64,000 bases of DNA from Cyclaneusma minus. Its lineage: Eukaryota; Ascomycota; Leotiomycetes; Marthamycetales; Marthamycetaceae. The stretch is taken from positions 434,001 through 498,000 of the forward strand of contig JAKZHN010000018.1 in the NCBI GenBank assembly GCA_037179335.1. Reading direction: 5' to 3'. A model generated the notes under the pieces. That model saw nothing but the letters and a program-made list of their open reading frames with translations. It had not been told where the DNA came from and did not search any database. Positions 48,492 to 60,384 of this stretch are shown one piece after another. How positions within the stretch are numbered: position 1 is the first letter of the stretch; every line of letters begins with the position of its first letter. The position numbers were made by a program, and so were the translations under genes.

Positions 48492-48898
48492 TTTCAAGAG
48501 CTAGTATCATATGCGGATATAGCATTTAGCACGGTGGTGGTCCTGGAAGGGTTCGCGGCGTTTCGATTGCTTAGTGTCTCAGCCTCTCCATATTCGAACA
48601 AGCAAATCCCGGAAGTAGAGTGTGAGGCGACCACAGAATTCAACCGCTGGTCGTCGTCTCCGTGCAGTCGATGCGGCGGTACATGTACGGTACATGTAGA
48701 GCAGCATGGCCATGCGGGTAGGAAGGCCAAAACGTAAATGTAGACGGCCCGTGCGGGCTAAGCTCTCGAAGCCGATCGCATCCGAGAACTTATCCGTATC
48801 GTCAAGACGTAAAAACCTGCTCCTCCAAACCCACCGTCTCTACTCGAACACCTATCCCTCTGACCGCAGAAGAGAGATTTGGCGCTGCCGTCGACATC
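48492..48898. promoter_or_regulatory. divergent promoter region SEC5 / IDH2
   Basis: 407 bases between the two starts. Contains a perfect tandem duplication of CGGTACATGTA at 48677-48698. No other gene. Confidence 0.5.
48677..48698 (+). promoter_or_regulatory. tandem CGGTACATGTA pair
   Basis: Two adjacent 11-bp copies, each holding the palindrome TACATGTA. Similar TACATGTA sites occur in other intergenic regions (about 1708, 28033, 33049). A regulator site is possible but not shown. Confidence 0.35.
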
Positions 48899-50361
48899 AT
48901 GATGCAGGTTGCTCGTTCGTTTGCCGCCCCTGCGCGGCGACAATGCTTCTCCGCCTCCCAGCGTGCTTTCAAACCCGTCTTGGTTCAAGTGAGAGCTCCT
49001 TCACATGCGCCAATCCTACCCCCCCTCGTCCCCCCCCCCCAAGAGCTCTTCACTAACTGGCTTTCGAAAACAGGCACAGAGGCGTTATGCTAGCGACAAG
49101 GTCGCAAAGTTCCACGGGAAGACGGGCTCCGACGTAAGGCCAATTCCTCGATCACAATCCCTCGATCAACATCCAAACAAAAGAAACTCGACTCATTTAC
49201 CTCGACCGGCGCCACATGTATGCTTCGGGGACGTATTGTGGCTAATAATGGAATAGGGACTCTACACCGTCAGCTTGATCGAGGGTGACGGTATTGGACC
49301 GGAAATCTCTCAATCCGTCAAGGATATCTTCGCGGCAGCCAAGGTACGGCGGGACTATACAATATCCATAGGATTAAACTGATGCGCGTATACAGGCTCC
49401 CATCAAGTGGGAACCAGTCGATGTTACCCCAACACTCAGAGACGGAAAGACTGTCATCCCACCTGAGACGATCGAGAGCATTGAGAGGAACAAGGTGGCA
49501 TTGAAGGGTCCTCTGGCTGTAGGTATCCATATGGGAACGGCCAAAGGGATTTACTGACAAGAAATATAGACCCCTATTGGAAAGGGTCACGTCTCTCTCA
49601 ACCTTACCCTCCGACGAACTTTCAACCTATTTGCCAACCTCCGACCCTGCCGCTCGATTGCGGGTTACAAGACCCCTTACGACAACGTCGATACCGTCTT
49701 GATCCGAGAGAACACCGAGGGAGAATACTCCGGTATTGAGCACGTCGTTGTTGACGGTGTGGTCCAGAGCATCAAGCTCATCACCAGGGAGGCCAGCGAG
49801 CGTGTTCTGCGCTTCGCTTTCCAACATGCCGAGGAGATCGGCCGCAAGAAGGTCCGCGCCGTCCACAAGGCCACCATCATGAAGATGAGTGATGGTCTGT
49901 TCTTGAGCACCGCCCGAGATGTCGCAAAGGACTTCCCCAATATCGAGTTTGACGCCGAGCTGCTGGACAACACTTGCTTGAAGATGACCACCGACCCTCT
50001 TCCATACAACGACAAGGTTTTGGTTATGCCCAACCTTTACGGAGACATTCTGTCCGACATGTGCGCCGGATTGATTGGTGGTCTTGGTCTTACTCCCTCC
50101 GGTAACATTGGAGACGAGTGCTCCATCTTCGAGGCCGTCCACGGTTCCGCCCCTGATATTGCCGGCAAGAGCCTTGCCAACCCAACCGCGCTCCTCCTTA
50201 GCTCCATCATGATGTTGCGACACATGGGACTTACCAGCCACGCAAATGCGATTGAGAAGGCCATCTTTGACACTCTCGCCGAGGGTAAGACTTTGACTGG
50301 TGATCTGGGTGGAAAGGCCAAGACGCACGAGTACGCAGAGGCTATCATCAAGCGCTTGTAG
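48899..50361 (+). CDS. IDH2: NAD-dependent isocitrate dehydrogenase subunit 2, mitochondrial
   Basis: Five exons, 48899-48988, 49074-49133, 49257-49343, 49396-49518 and 49570-50361, giving about 383 residues. The N-terminus MMQVARSFAAPARRQC is Arg/Ala-rich and suits a mitochondrial presequence. The mature part starts near GLYTVSLIEGDGIGPEIS. The isocitrate/isopropylmalate dehydrogenase signature NLYGDILSDMCAGLIGGLGL is complete. The LRRTFNLFANLRPCRSIAGY stretch and IRENTEGEYSGIEH identify the catalytic subunit IDH2 rather than IDH1. The enzyme oxidises isocitrate to 2-oxoglutarate in the citric acid cycle as an octamer with IDH1. Several small introns crowd the 5' part, with a CACTAAC branch site in the first. 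A second ATG follows the first at once, so the start may shift by one residue. Confidence 0.96.
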
Positions 50362-51285
50362 ATTTACTATACCCGTGGGTGGATGAGCGCTTAGACCTGT
50401 ACAATTGAGTCACTTTGCATAGTTTGAACGGGGTTAGCATTCAAGACTTTTTTCTCAACGACTTGGCGATGGTTTTCAAATGGCCGGCTTGGTTTTTGAG
50501 CAAAGTCCGAATTCGAGTACCACTTGCTGGAAACCGTTTAAAATGGCCCGACTGATTGACTCCATAAGGAGTTGGTCTCTATCTAATGATCCCGTTCCCA
50601 ATAAACTGGTTTGTTCCTACTTCAAAGGTTTCAATAACAAAGTAAGCTATCCTGTCTTAATGGCTTCATATCGCTAGCTATGGTTAGGGATGGTCCTAGT
50701 CTTTAGCTGGCAGCTTTCAGATTAATTCATTCCATCGGAGCTTCTCTGCAGCGCTCTAGATAGAGACAGACAGAAGACAAAGGCGAGGCTCAATACTTGT
50801 ATGGAAACTAGAAAATCCCATGCATTCAGAAACCAGAAGCCAAATGACACTGACCGTCCTTTGTCAAATTTCCACACCTATAATCTGAAATTTATTATCT
50901 CCGGAATTATCAGTTGGTGGGGGTCGATGTTGTATCTTGATTTTCACCGGACACCGACTGGATGCGGAGAGTCGCACCTGCACCCGTGCCACGACGATAG
51001 GCTCTTGTTTAACTTTCAACCAACTCGCAATGGACGACCTTTCAAGCTTTAAATGAGCTTCTAGAAAAACACTCTATTGCCACGCAAGACTTCTCGCTTG
51101 CCTCTTCTTCCCATGCCACACCCACCTCTGACCATGCAAACCCAGGCTGCTCCATATTCCAAGTGGAGATCGTCGACCTTGGCTTGCGGTTCAAGGCCTA
51201 CATGAGACGATACGATTGGAGAACCACCCCAAGCAGACGCCTTCGACTAGCACATACAAAGGTCCACGGCCGAGATTGAAACGCC
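50362..51285. other. intergenic region
   Basis: 3' flank of IDH2 and promoter of the phosphatase gene. Short plus-strand frames at 50480 and 50801 have no features. Nothing else is seen. Confidence 0.45.
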
Positions 51286-53080
51286 ATGCCTTCCCGAAGA
51301 AGCACGAGGGCTTCGAGGTCCTCGAGGTCCTCGGCGAGGAGCGAGTCGATGCCCGATCCGGGTTATAAGTACCAGAGTCTGCCCATTGAGGAGCCAAGCG
51401 GTCCTGAGGGTTGCTCGTCGAGTCATAGCCAAGGTACTCTGGTTGCGGATTTGCCCAAGAAATTCAGGGAGCTTCACTGCAAGAAGATTGGAATCATGGT
51501 TCTCGTAATGGTGGGTGTCGCCTTGTTTGGCTACTGGATTGTAGTGTAAGTCCTTTCAACTCAACTGTCCTGTCTTGCAGTATCAGGGGATATTCGGTTC
51601 GTCAGCCAGTTGCTGAACAAAGTGAACGAAATTCAAGTATATGTACGAGAGCGCCGTCTTATGCCATGAATCATTACTGATTTCATTTTCTGTCTCTAGT
51701 GCCTCAAGTTCCTCTGCTCCCAAGCGTTCCAACCACTTCGAGTCGTGTGATCAGGTTCTAGCTGGCTATCAATGTGAAGACGAGATTTCTCATTCTTGGG
51801 GCCAGTACTCTCCGTTCTTCACCGTCGCATCAGAAATTCCGAACTACGTACCGAGCGAATGCACTATGACCTTTGCTCAAATTCTCTCTCGGCATGGAGC
51901 ACGTGATCCAACGTCCTCGAAAACTACCGCCTATAACGCCACCATTCAGCAGATCCAATCCAATGTAACCAGTTATCCGGGAAAATACGCATTTCTGGCC
52001 AACTACACATACACGCTCGGCGCTGACCAGCTGACGGTTTTCGGCCAGCAGGAATTGGTCAATAGTGGATTCAAGTTCTTCCAGAGATACGAGAAGCTAG
52101 CGAGCAACAACGACCCCTTTGTCCGCTCTTCATCCGAGGATCGAGTTGTGGAATCCGCACAGAACTGGACCCAAGGCTTCCACGCCGGCCGAACTGACGA
52201 TCCCGCCGCTGCCCCGGACCCTAGCTACCCCTATCCCATCGTCCTAATCAGCGAAGACTCCGGCAGCAATAACACGCTCGACCACGGCCTCTGCACCTCC
52301 TTTGAAGACGGCTTCGACAGCACCATCTCCGATTCCGCGCAAGCTGAATTCACCGGCACGTTCATCCCAGCCATCCAGCAGCGGTTGAACAATGACCTAC
52401 CGGGCGCAAACTTGACTGCTGGTCAGACGATTTATATGATGGATCTTTGCCCCTTCAACACCGTCGCCTCGCCCACCGGCCAGATTTCACAATTCTGCAC
52501 CTTGTTCACGGCAGATGACTGGACCAATTATGACTACTACCAAACCCTGGGCAAATACTACGGCTACTCATACGGCAACCCCCTCGGCCCAACCCAAGGC
52601 GTCGGCTTCACCGCCGAGCTAATCGCCCGCCTGACCGGGAAGCCTGTCCAGATCGGGGAATCCATCAACAGCACTCTCGACCTTGACCCTGCCACATTCC
52701 CCTTAAACAAAGCCCTCTACGCGGATTTCACCCACGACAACGACATGACGGCCATTTTCAGCGCCATGGGATTGTATAATGACACAGCGCCGCTGAGCAA
52801 CGAGACCGTGGAAAGCACACAGCAGACGAAGGGCTACAGCGCTGCGTGGACGGTGCCCTTTGCAGCGCGCATGTATGTTGAGAAGATGGTGTGTGGTGGG
52901 GATGGCAAGGAGTTGGTCAGAGTGTTGATCAATGACCGCGTGATCCCGCTGCAGAATTGCGGTGCTGATAAACTGGGACGCTGCGAGCTGAAGAAGTTCG
53001 TGGAGAGCTTGGGGTTTGTGAGGCAGGGGGGATATTGGGGCGAATGCTTTGTTAACAGCAGTAGCACTAGCTCGTATTAG
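51286..53080 (+). CDS. histidine acid phosphatase of the phytase type, membrane-anchored
   Basis: Two exons, 51286-51545 and 51700-53080, with a 154-nt intron, giving about 546 residues. The catalytic motif RHGARDPT has His152 as the phosphate acceptor. The second motif THDNDM has His432 and Asp433 as proton donor. Conserved phytase features include SCDQVLAGYQCEDEISHSWG, YSPFF and several N-glycosylation sites. Unlike the classic secreted PhyA, it has no N-terminal signal peptide. Instead there are about 65 Ser/Arg-rich residues and then a single helix (IGIMVLVMVGVALFGYWIVV, about 69-88), so it should be a type II membrane protein with the catalytic part outside or in the lumen. Substrate may be phytate or another phosphomonoester. 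Anchored forms are known in some fungi, I believe. Confidence 0.9.
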
Positions 53081-53513
53081 GGGATGCGTGAACATATTCC
53101 CTTGTCTCTGTATTATGAATAGGAAAATTGCGAAATCGTTATTTCACGCGGAAGAGAAGTCGGGAGGCATTAAGATACCCGGGAGTCGAGGACTGTGGGA
53201 GAACGGGAAATAGGCTCTTATGATATTACACGAATAAGAACCTAAAAGGACTGCCACCCCGCTTGCAACTCTGTGCAAATACCCGTTTGCGCCGTAAAAG
53301 ATCTGGATCACGCGCCCTCTGGGTACGCCGTATGCTGCTGTTTGAACGCCGGCTGCGCCCTTCTCCTGTTCCCTGCTCGTTCTGGATCTCGCCTATCCAA
53401 GTTTCTTCAAGAAAAAAACACGCCAGAATAGCAACCGACCCTTATTTACCGATATTCGCATCGCTCTCAACAAAACCAGGAAGAAACGCACTCCTCGCTC
53501 AAGTCCTGATATC
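53081..53513. other. convergent intergenic region
   Basis: 3' flanks of the phosphatase and ROT1 genes. A plus-strand frame at 53263-53649 runs antisense into ROT1 and is discounted. Confidence 0.45.
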
Positions 53514-54653
53514 TCATAGCATGTATATCGCACCACCCAAAATGCACATCGCCACGCCACTCCACCACACGACCGTCGTATCCGTTCCTACCTCAAACAC
53601 CTTTCTCATTAAGCTCTTATCGTCGGCGTGCAGGCCCTTGGGATGGTAGATATGCTTGGCATGCTTGTTCAGAGGATTCGGGGGAATGATGATTTGCTCT
53701 TCGCCGAGGCCACGCTTGGCTTTGGCGGTGGCGGTGGCGGCGGCAGTCGGATTTAAAGTGGTGGTGGGGAGCATTTGGGGTGGGGAGTAGGCGAGATAGA
53801 GGGGCTGGAGGGGGGTGCCGTCGAATTGGTAGAGGTCGAGGCGGGTCACTTTGTAGTAGGGGTCTTCGTAGACTTGCCATTTCTGTGGGGTGGGTTAGCG
53901 ATGAATATGAAGGTGTTGGAAGTGATGAGTGGCGACGGGAGCGCTGATTGAGATCTCTGCATTGGCTCGCTCCCCTTCTCATGCATAATGCGATTCGCTG
54001 TACTGCTTCGAGGGGACAGAGACATGACTCCTGGAACTGTGTGATGCTGTAGAAAAAGGGGCTACGAACCGCGAAAGTCTCGCTCTGGTTATACCGCGTG
54101 TAGATGGAGTTGGAGTATTCGCAAGGAATGCTTTGCAGTTGTCGGCCATCAACAGCAATCGGGGTGAGGGAGAGCGAGAGGTCATCGTTCAGAACGACGG
54201 ATCCATGCTGCCACTGTATGATTCCCTGCGGACATGAGGGCTTCGTTGCTATATGCCAGTCAGCCATTCCGTCCCTTCAACCCAGCTGTCTTTCCGCCAA
54301 GGTAGTGAATCGTACCATTTCCAATAGCTCTGTAGTATGCTTCCTCGTAGTATCCATCTGCGGTAAACGAGTACGAGATGCCGGTGAGCGCAGGCTCGAT
54401 GAAACTATCGTTGATGGGGTTGTAGAAGCCCTGATTTCAAACAGCGTCAGCCTCACAGGCCAGTACAGACATCCCATGATCCCCTGGGCCTCCCTGTCGT
54501 CGGCGCAATCGTGGAGCAACGTACCGGGCCGGTCAAGACCTTTGCAGACTTCGTGGACCAGGTTCCAACCAGCTGGGTATCGATGGCGGCGAGCACGGAG
54601 CCTACGAGACAGCATCCGGATAACAGGGACGACAATAACGAGGGAGGTGCCAT
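53514..54653 (-). CDS. ROT1: ER protein Rot1
   Basis: Four exons, 54653-54525, 54430-54316, 54248-54070 and 53882-53514, giving about 263 residues (yeast Rot1 about 256). It has a signal peptide (LLSSLLSGCCLVGSVLA) and then the conserved start IDTQLVGTWSTKSAKVLTGP. The lumenal core includes GFYNPINDSFIEP, GISYSFTADGYYEEAYYRAI, QWQHGSVVLNDD and RLDLYQFDGTPLQPLYLAY. A C-terminal transmembrane helix follows (VVWWSGVAMCILGGAIYML), after a Lys/His-rich stretch. Rot1 is an essential ER-resident factor for folding and N- or O-glycosylation of cell-wall-related proteins. The third intron starts with GTTCGT, a less usual donor, but the join keeps the frame. It is divergent from the cyclo-ligase gene. 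Confidence 0.92.
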
Positions 54654-55338
54654 GGCTGCAGCGTGTTTCGGCACAGAAGAGTGAGAATTGCGGGTGCGCG
54701 ATCGATGGGGGGTTGTTTGGAGATTTCGATGTTCCAGGGTCGGTCGCGAAGATGTCGGTTTCCCGGATCCGTGGTACCTCACTTGATTGCTGCGGGCCCC
54801 TTAGGGACTAGCGCCTTCCAAGGACCAAACGGTGTTTTTCAGCGACAACAACAAAATCGATGTCAGGATATGCAATTCAGGTTATTTATTTCCAAGTTTC
54901 GTTATAACATTAACTTGCTGCTTGTTGTGATTGTTTTGGATTTTAGGGACCTTCGCATTGAGGCTTGGTTTGTACCAACAACTACATGTATGCACCTGAT
55001 TTGCGGATATGCGTGGCGCAGTAGTCCGGTTGTGGCTGTCTGATGTCAAGTTTCCTTGGCAGAGAGACGACGATGCAATTGTTTCGGAGGCTTCTAGCAA
55101 TACATGTGCCTACGAGTGCTGTATCGTTTTCCTTGCGAATAGCTTTTGCTCCTAATTCCTTGGTTTACCACCTCACGCAAGGTGTGATTTGAATCAATGC
55201 AAATGGACCTCTAGCCCAATAAAGGCATGTGCGCTGGAGCCCGGAGTCTGGAGGCTTGTCGGCTTGTCCTCGACTCAAGAGGAAACTTAAGAAGCATCTC
55301 TGACACGAATCAGTCCCAAATCAGTCGAACTTGCGCCG
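54654..55338. promoter_or_regulatory. divergent promoter region ROT1 / cyclo-ligase gene
   Basis: No gene recognised; several short frames on both strands lack features. An ACATGTA site occurs near 54983. Confidence 0.4.
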
Positions 55339-56173
55339 ATGGATGAAGTCCAAATGTCTGCCTCTGCTGCTGCTCTCAGAGCTACCAAGAAAGAACTACG
55401 AACCCTTATGAAACAGAAGCTATCGAATATTTCGCCAGAATCAGTAGCTCTGCAAAGTATGCTCTAGATAGGCGGATCCCTTTCCAAACCCGCTTTGTGC
55501 CGTAGATACTAACGAAACATACCCAGGTAACCGCGTGCTTGACGCTTTATCAAACTTCAAGCCGTACCAAGATGCTCAGCGTGTTGGCATCTATCTGGCC
55601 ATGCCAGGCGGCGAGCTCCAGACCGAGGCAATAGTTCGTCACGCATTTTTATCAGGGAAACAGATTTTCGTCCCCTATTTACACAAGGCCGAGAGTCCCA
55701 TCGAAGGCACCCCTTCCTCTGTCATGGACATGGTCAAACTACAGAATCTGGACGACTTCGAGTCGCTGGGAAGAGATAAATGGGGAATTCCATCAGTGGA
55801 CCAGAATTCAGTCAGTCAACGAGAGCGAGTCCTTGGAGAACTAAGCTCCGGTCCACCAACTCGCAATACTGAACTCGATATGATCCTTGTGCCAGGCGTC
55901 GCTTTCGGCGTTGACCACAGAACGGGATTTATCAGAAGGCTGGGGCACGGAAAAGGCTTTTATGATTATTTCTTGCACCGGTACTCGCAAGCTGCGAAGA
56001 ACAAGAACCCGTCGCCTAACCTTCCCGACCGGAGCGTCGCCTTGTATGGATTGTGTCTGACGGAGCAATTTCTCGAAGGATCGGCGAGTGATGGAGTTCC
56101 CGTGGGAGAGCTTGATCGTCTCCTGCAGGGTGTAATCTTGGGGAGCGGCGAAATTCGAGAATGGCCGGCGTAA
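55339..56173 (+). CDS. FAU1: 5-formyltetrahydrofolate cyclo-ligase
   Basis: Two exons, 55339-55456 and 55527-56173 (70-nt intron with an ACTAAC branch site), giving about 254 residues. The family features are in order: KKELRTLMKQKL at the N-terminus; VGIYLAMPGGELQTEAIV; KQIFVPYL; DMILVPGVAFGVDHRTGFIRR; and the nucleotide loop GHGKGFYD at about 179-186. The enzyme uses ATP to turn 5-formyl-THF into 5,10-methenyl-THF, recycling folate. The CRVPVGELD-like ending typical of the family is seen as DGVPVGELDRLLQG. No targeting signal is evident, so it is likely cytosolic. The gene converges on SmE with about 157 bases between them. Confidence 0.93.
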
Positions 56174-56330
56174 CCTTGAAGTCGATAGAAGCATTCTCAT
56201 CCCCCTGGAGACAGGCTCACAGCAACGACTTGAAGAACCTTTCTTGCAATGAACAAAACATCGAGTTTTTCATTTGGCTCATGATACCCTGATTCCCCAA
56301 TGCGCGCAACGCCAGTTTAAAATTCTCCCA

Positions 56331-56727
56331 TCATTGCAGACTCTGAATCAACGAGACGTTGTCTCCCTTGAGCAATATTTGTCCTGCGACCAGTCAGTTG
56401 TCTTGCTGACTTAAATTTGAGCGTCTAGAGGCCTACCCAGTGATCGCCGGCTCTCCTCCTCTGTCTTGGTAGCTTGCTTCACCTCGACCGCGTCGTCAAT
56501 GACCAGGTTCATGAATTCATCAAAGCCCTGGAGAGCAGACCGTTAGCCGAGTTTCACAAGAGCTATAAGATAGCGAAATGACTGACCCTGATCTTGCCCT
56601 CAATCCGAATTGCCAGCTGTTCGTAGAGCCATATCTGCACGGTCGAGTGTTGCTGCAGGAGCTTGAAAATGAAGTTGATGGGCGGGAGAAGCACGCGACG
56701 GCCTCCACCTCCACCTCGACCGGTCAT
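56331..56727 (-). CDS. SME1: small nuclear ribonucleoprotein E (SmE)
   Basis: Three short exons, 56727-56587, 56527-56437 and 56383-56331, giving 94 residues. Introns are 59 and 53 nt. The protein starts MTGRGGGGGRRVLLPPINF and has Sm1 (QIWLYEQLAIRIEGKI, GFDEFMNLVIDDAVEV) and Sm2 (GQILLKGDNVSLIQSL) motifs. Length and sequence match SmE. It forms part of the seven-membered Sm ring on spliceosomal snRNAs, together with SmF and SmG. No single open frame covers the gene, so it is easily missed. It is divergent from MTR10, 453 bases away. Confidence 0.93.
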
Positions 56728-57180
56728 GATGGTATTCTGGGGTGCTGCGCGGCTCGAGGTATGACGGTGGTATCGGCGATTCGAATCGGTGGGCCGTGTC
56801 GCTGCTGTGGAAGCGGTATCTGGGGTTGAGTTTCTTGGGATGGTAGTTGGCGATACGTGAGGCTGCTTGCAGTTCTGTGTTTCCCGCGCGAGGCTGTGGC
56901 GCTAAACTTTCAAGCTGCTCCACCACGGCTGTCAAGCATCAATCCAAATAATCCATGCTCGTTATTTCCATCGCCAACCACTTTAATCTGTCAACATCAC
57001 TCTCTCGCCAGCGCTGCAAAACACAAAACACCACCACTCTCCCTTGAACCATTCCGCTCCGTCTCTTGCGCAGAACCGCCGGCAACGCCCTACCTCACCG
57101 CGTATTCATGATCAAACCGTCCCTCTTTTGAAGACTTCCGCCCCTCCACTTGCGCTCACAGTGCCCCACCATCGCCCATC
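56728..57180. promoter_or_regulatory. divergent promoter region SME1 / MTR10
   Basis: About 450 bases, CT- and CA-rich toward the MTR10 start. No further gene. Confidence 0.4.
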
Positions 57181-60100
57181 ATGGCCGTCGCCAACGGTAA
57201 TGGCACCCAGCAGGCTGCCCCTGTTCTAGCTGCTTTCAGTGCTATGCGCGATGGTACGAGGGAGCAGAAACAGCAGGCAAATGAGTTTCTGTCGCAGTTC
57301 CAGAAATCGGTACGTTGCTATCAGATCCGCGAATTGAAGTCTGACCTCCTGACACCATAACAGCCAGAAGCATGGAACATTACCATCAGCCTCCTCCAGT
57401 CCGATGCGCCCGTGGAGGCGCAGATGTTCGCCGCGACGACGTTGAAGGGCAAGGTACGCAGAATGTTGTCGAAGTGCTTTGCGCGGATACTCAAGCTTAT
57501 ATAGGTCACCTACGATACCCATGTGCTCTCGCCCGCTGAGCTTGGCGCTTTACGAGACCAGATCCTGGCCTTACTGAAGACCTTCGCACCAGGACCAAAG
57601 CCAATTCGAACACAGTTATGTGTCTGTTTAGCCAACCTGGCGATACAGATGAAGGAGTGGAAGGACGTTCTGCCCGTCGTACTCTCGACACTTGGTAACA
57701 GTGCCGAGGCCCATGACTGCATCCTCGATTTCCTCAGAATTCTCCCCGAAGAAGTGACCGAAGGACGCAAGATCAACTTGTCTGTATGTGGGCCGAAGAA
57801 CATCAATCACCTGGAATTCATGTTGCCCTTGGATATACGAAACCCCTGAACCAAAGTCTAATGCTTGCTATAGGAAGAAGACATCTCGAAGAGAACAGAG
57901 GAATTGCTGGCGAATAATGCCAGTCAAGTGGTCCAGCTCCTGATCGCTTATGCTCAGTCATCTGGTAAGTAATTCTCAATAGACTCGATAAGCTGTATTT
58001 GCTGACTCGTACAATTAGATACCGCAGCTACAAACCCTCAACTTCTGGACTGCATAACGTCCTGGCTGAGAGAGGTACCGGTTGGTGACATCGTGGCCTC
58101 GCCTCTCCTGGATGTCATATTCAACGGTCTTCGGGCGGAAAGATCCTTCGAAGCAGCTGTTGTTTGCCTCTGCAACATTTACAGAGAGACCAGAGAAGTG
58201 GACGAATGCCTTGCGGCAATCCAGACTCTACTTCCCCGGGTTCTTTCACTGCGCCCTATGATCAAAGAAGCTGCGGACAGTGAGGACTCGGATAATTTCA
58301 AAGGAATTACACGAGTTTTCGCTGAGGCGGGAGAGGCCTGGGTGGTTCTCATCGCTCGCGAAGCAGTTCACTTCAGACCCCTTGTCGAGTGCGTCTTAGA
58401 ATGCGCGTTACTCGACAAGGAGAGAGATGCTATCGGGGTCACCTTCGACTTCTGGTACGAACTGAAGCTCTACCTTGTGCTCGACATCTACATCGAGGCC
58501 CGGGTACAGTTCGTTGACATCTACTCGAAGCTTGTGGATGTCTTGATACAGAGGCTCGAGTACCCGACGCCTGAAGACTCGACCGAGACGGATCTTTTCG
58601 ATGGTGATCGAGAGCAAGAAGAGAAATTCAGAGAGTTCAGGCATCAAATGGGCGATGTTCTCAAGGACTGTTGCGAAATCCTAGGGGTCACCGACTGCTT
58701 GACGAAAGTCCTCGACCGCATCAAGGTCTGGATGGGCTTGTATGCTAGTCAAGCTACAGCGGACTCCGTTCCTCACTGGCAAGAGCTGGAGGCTCCACTC
58801 TTCAGCATGCGGGCGATGGGTCGGATGGTGGACAAAGAGGAGAATATCATCTTGCCGCAGATCATCCCGCTCATCGTACAAATTCCTAGCCATGAGAAAC
58901 TTCGGTTTGCCAGTATCATGGTTCTGGGAAGATACACCGAGTGGACCTCCAATCACCCCGAGTTTCTGGAGGCGCAGTTCAGCTACATCGTTTCGTCTTT
59001 CAATGTGGATTCGAAGGAGATCATTCTCGCTGCCGCGATGTCACTGAAGTACTTCTGCAGCGACTGCAAACATCATCTTAGTGGACAAGTTGAACAGTTG
59101 CAGAACTTCTACAACAATACTCTGGACAAGCTGCCTCAAGTGAGTCAGGAGGAGATGACCGAGGGGGTTGCTGCTGTGGTAGCTGTGCAACCTCCGGCTC
59201 AGATCTACCGTTTGTTCAAGCTCTACGTTGATCCCCTGCTCGCTAGGTTGATGGACAAAGCAAACAAAGCCACCGACGACGAGGGCAAGTTGGCCGTAGC
59301 CGGTAAGTGAATTAAGCATGTAGAATTAGCACACTCCCACTGACTATATGCAGATCACCTACAGCTGATCACCATCTTTGTCCAATGGGTCGTCCCCTAC
59401 ATGGAACCTGGTCAGGAGAATCCTGCCGTCAAGTACTGCCAAGAGATCTTCCCTGTTCTCTCGGCACTCGTTGACAACTTCGGTTCTTTCGGCCCCATCT
59501 TGGAGCGAGTATGTCGCTGCTGGCGAACCATGGTCATCTCATATCGAACCTCACTCGCGCCTCTACTGCCAGAATTGGCGAACAAACTTGCTCAAGGATT
59601 CTCGAGCTCGAGACGCGGCTGTTTCCTCTGGGCGACAGGTGCTATTCTTCGCGAATTCTCAGAAGATCGAGAGCATGTCGACCAAGGCACTACCGAGGCG
59701 ATTTACGCATTCTTTGAAGCTCAATCGACTACGATGCTCCAGATTATGAATGATCTGCCTCCCGAGGAACTGCCCGATGTCATCGAAGACTTCTATCGCC
59801 TGCTGATAGATGCTCTTCTGTATTATCCCCACAAGCTGATTCCCTCCCGACTGTTCGCGCCTATCTTCGAAGCTGCTGTTGCGTCCCTTGCGCTCGAGCA
59901 AAGAGATCCGCTCATCGCAGTTTTGCACTACCTTCGAGACGTTATCGGCTACGGTGGAAACAACCCACCCACTTCTTCTGGCACTCCCAACCCGCCTGAG
60001 ATCCAGAATCTCGTCAAGCAACTTCTGATTGCTAACGGAGAACTCCTGGTGAAGCGGGTCATGGCGGGAATGATGATCACGTTCCCCCGAGACTGCTTCG

Positions 60101-60384
60101 CCGACGGAAGTGGCGCGCTCATCGGCTTATTCGAGATCCTCCCACAGCAGACTGCCTCCTGGGTAGATAAGACCATCTCGATGCTGCCAGCAGGAACAGT
60201 CTCCGAGGCCGAGAAGCAGCGCCTGATGCTTAAGATCCAGGAGAAGATGAAAGAGCCTGACGGCGGCATGCGTCAATTCCGCACGCTGCTGCAAGACTTC
60301 ACCAACAGCTATCGCCGCCGCAACGTGGCTCCTCGCGATGGACTGGGGGCGCTCGAAGCCACCAGATTTCGTTTCAGTGGTTGA
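57181..60384 (+). CDS. MTR10: nuclear import receptor Mtr10 / transportin-3 (importin-beta family)
   Basis: Six exons, 57181-57309, 57364-57453, 57505-57783, 57874-57964, 58019-59302 and 59354-60384, giving about 967 residues, as expected. Residues about 25-75 are the importin-beta N-terminal domain (REQKQQANEFLSQFQKSPEAW, APVEAQMFAATTLKGK). The rest is a HEAT-repeat solenoid with family blocks such as RTQLCVCLANLAIQ, TSWLREVP and FGPILERVCRCWRTMV, and it ends RDGLGALEATRFRFSG. Mtr10 imports SR-type RNA-binding proteins in yeast and is also linked to tRNA traffic; human TNPO3 imports SR splicing factors. All six joins keep the frame and family alignment. Confidence 0.95.
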
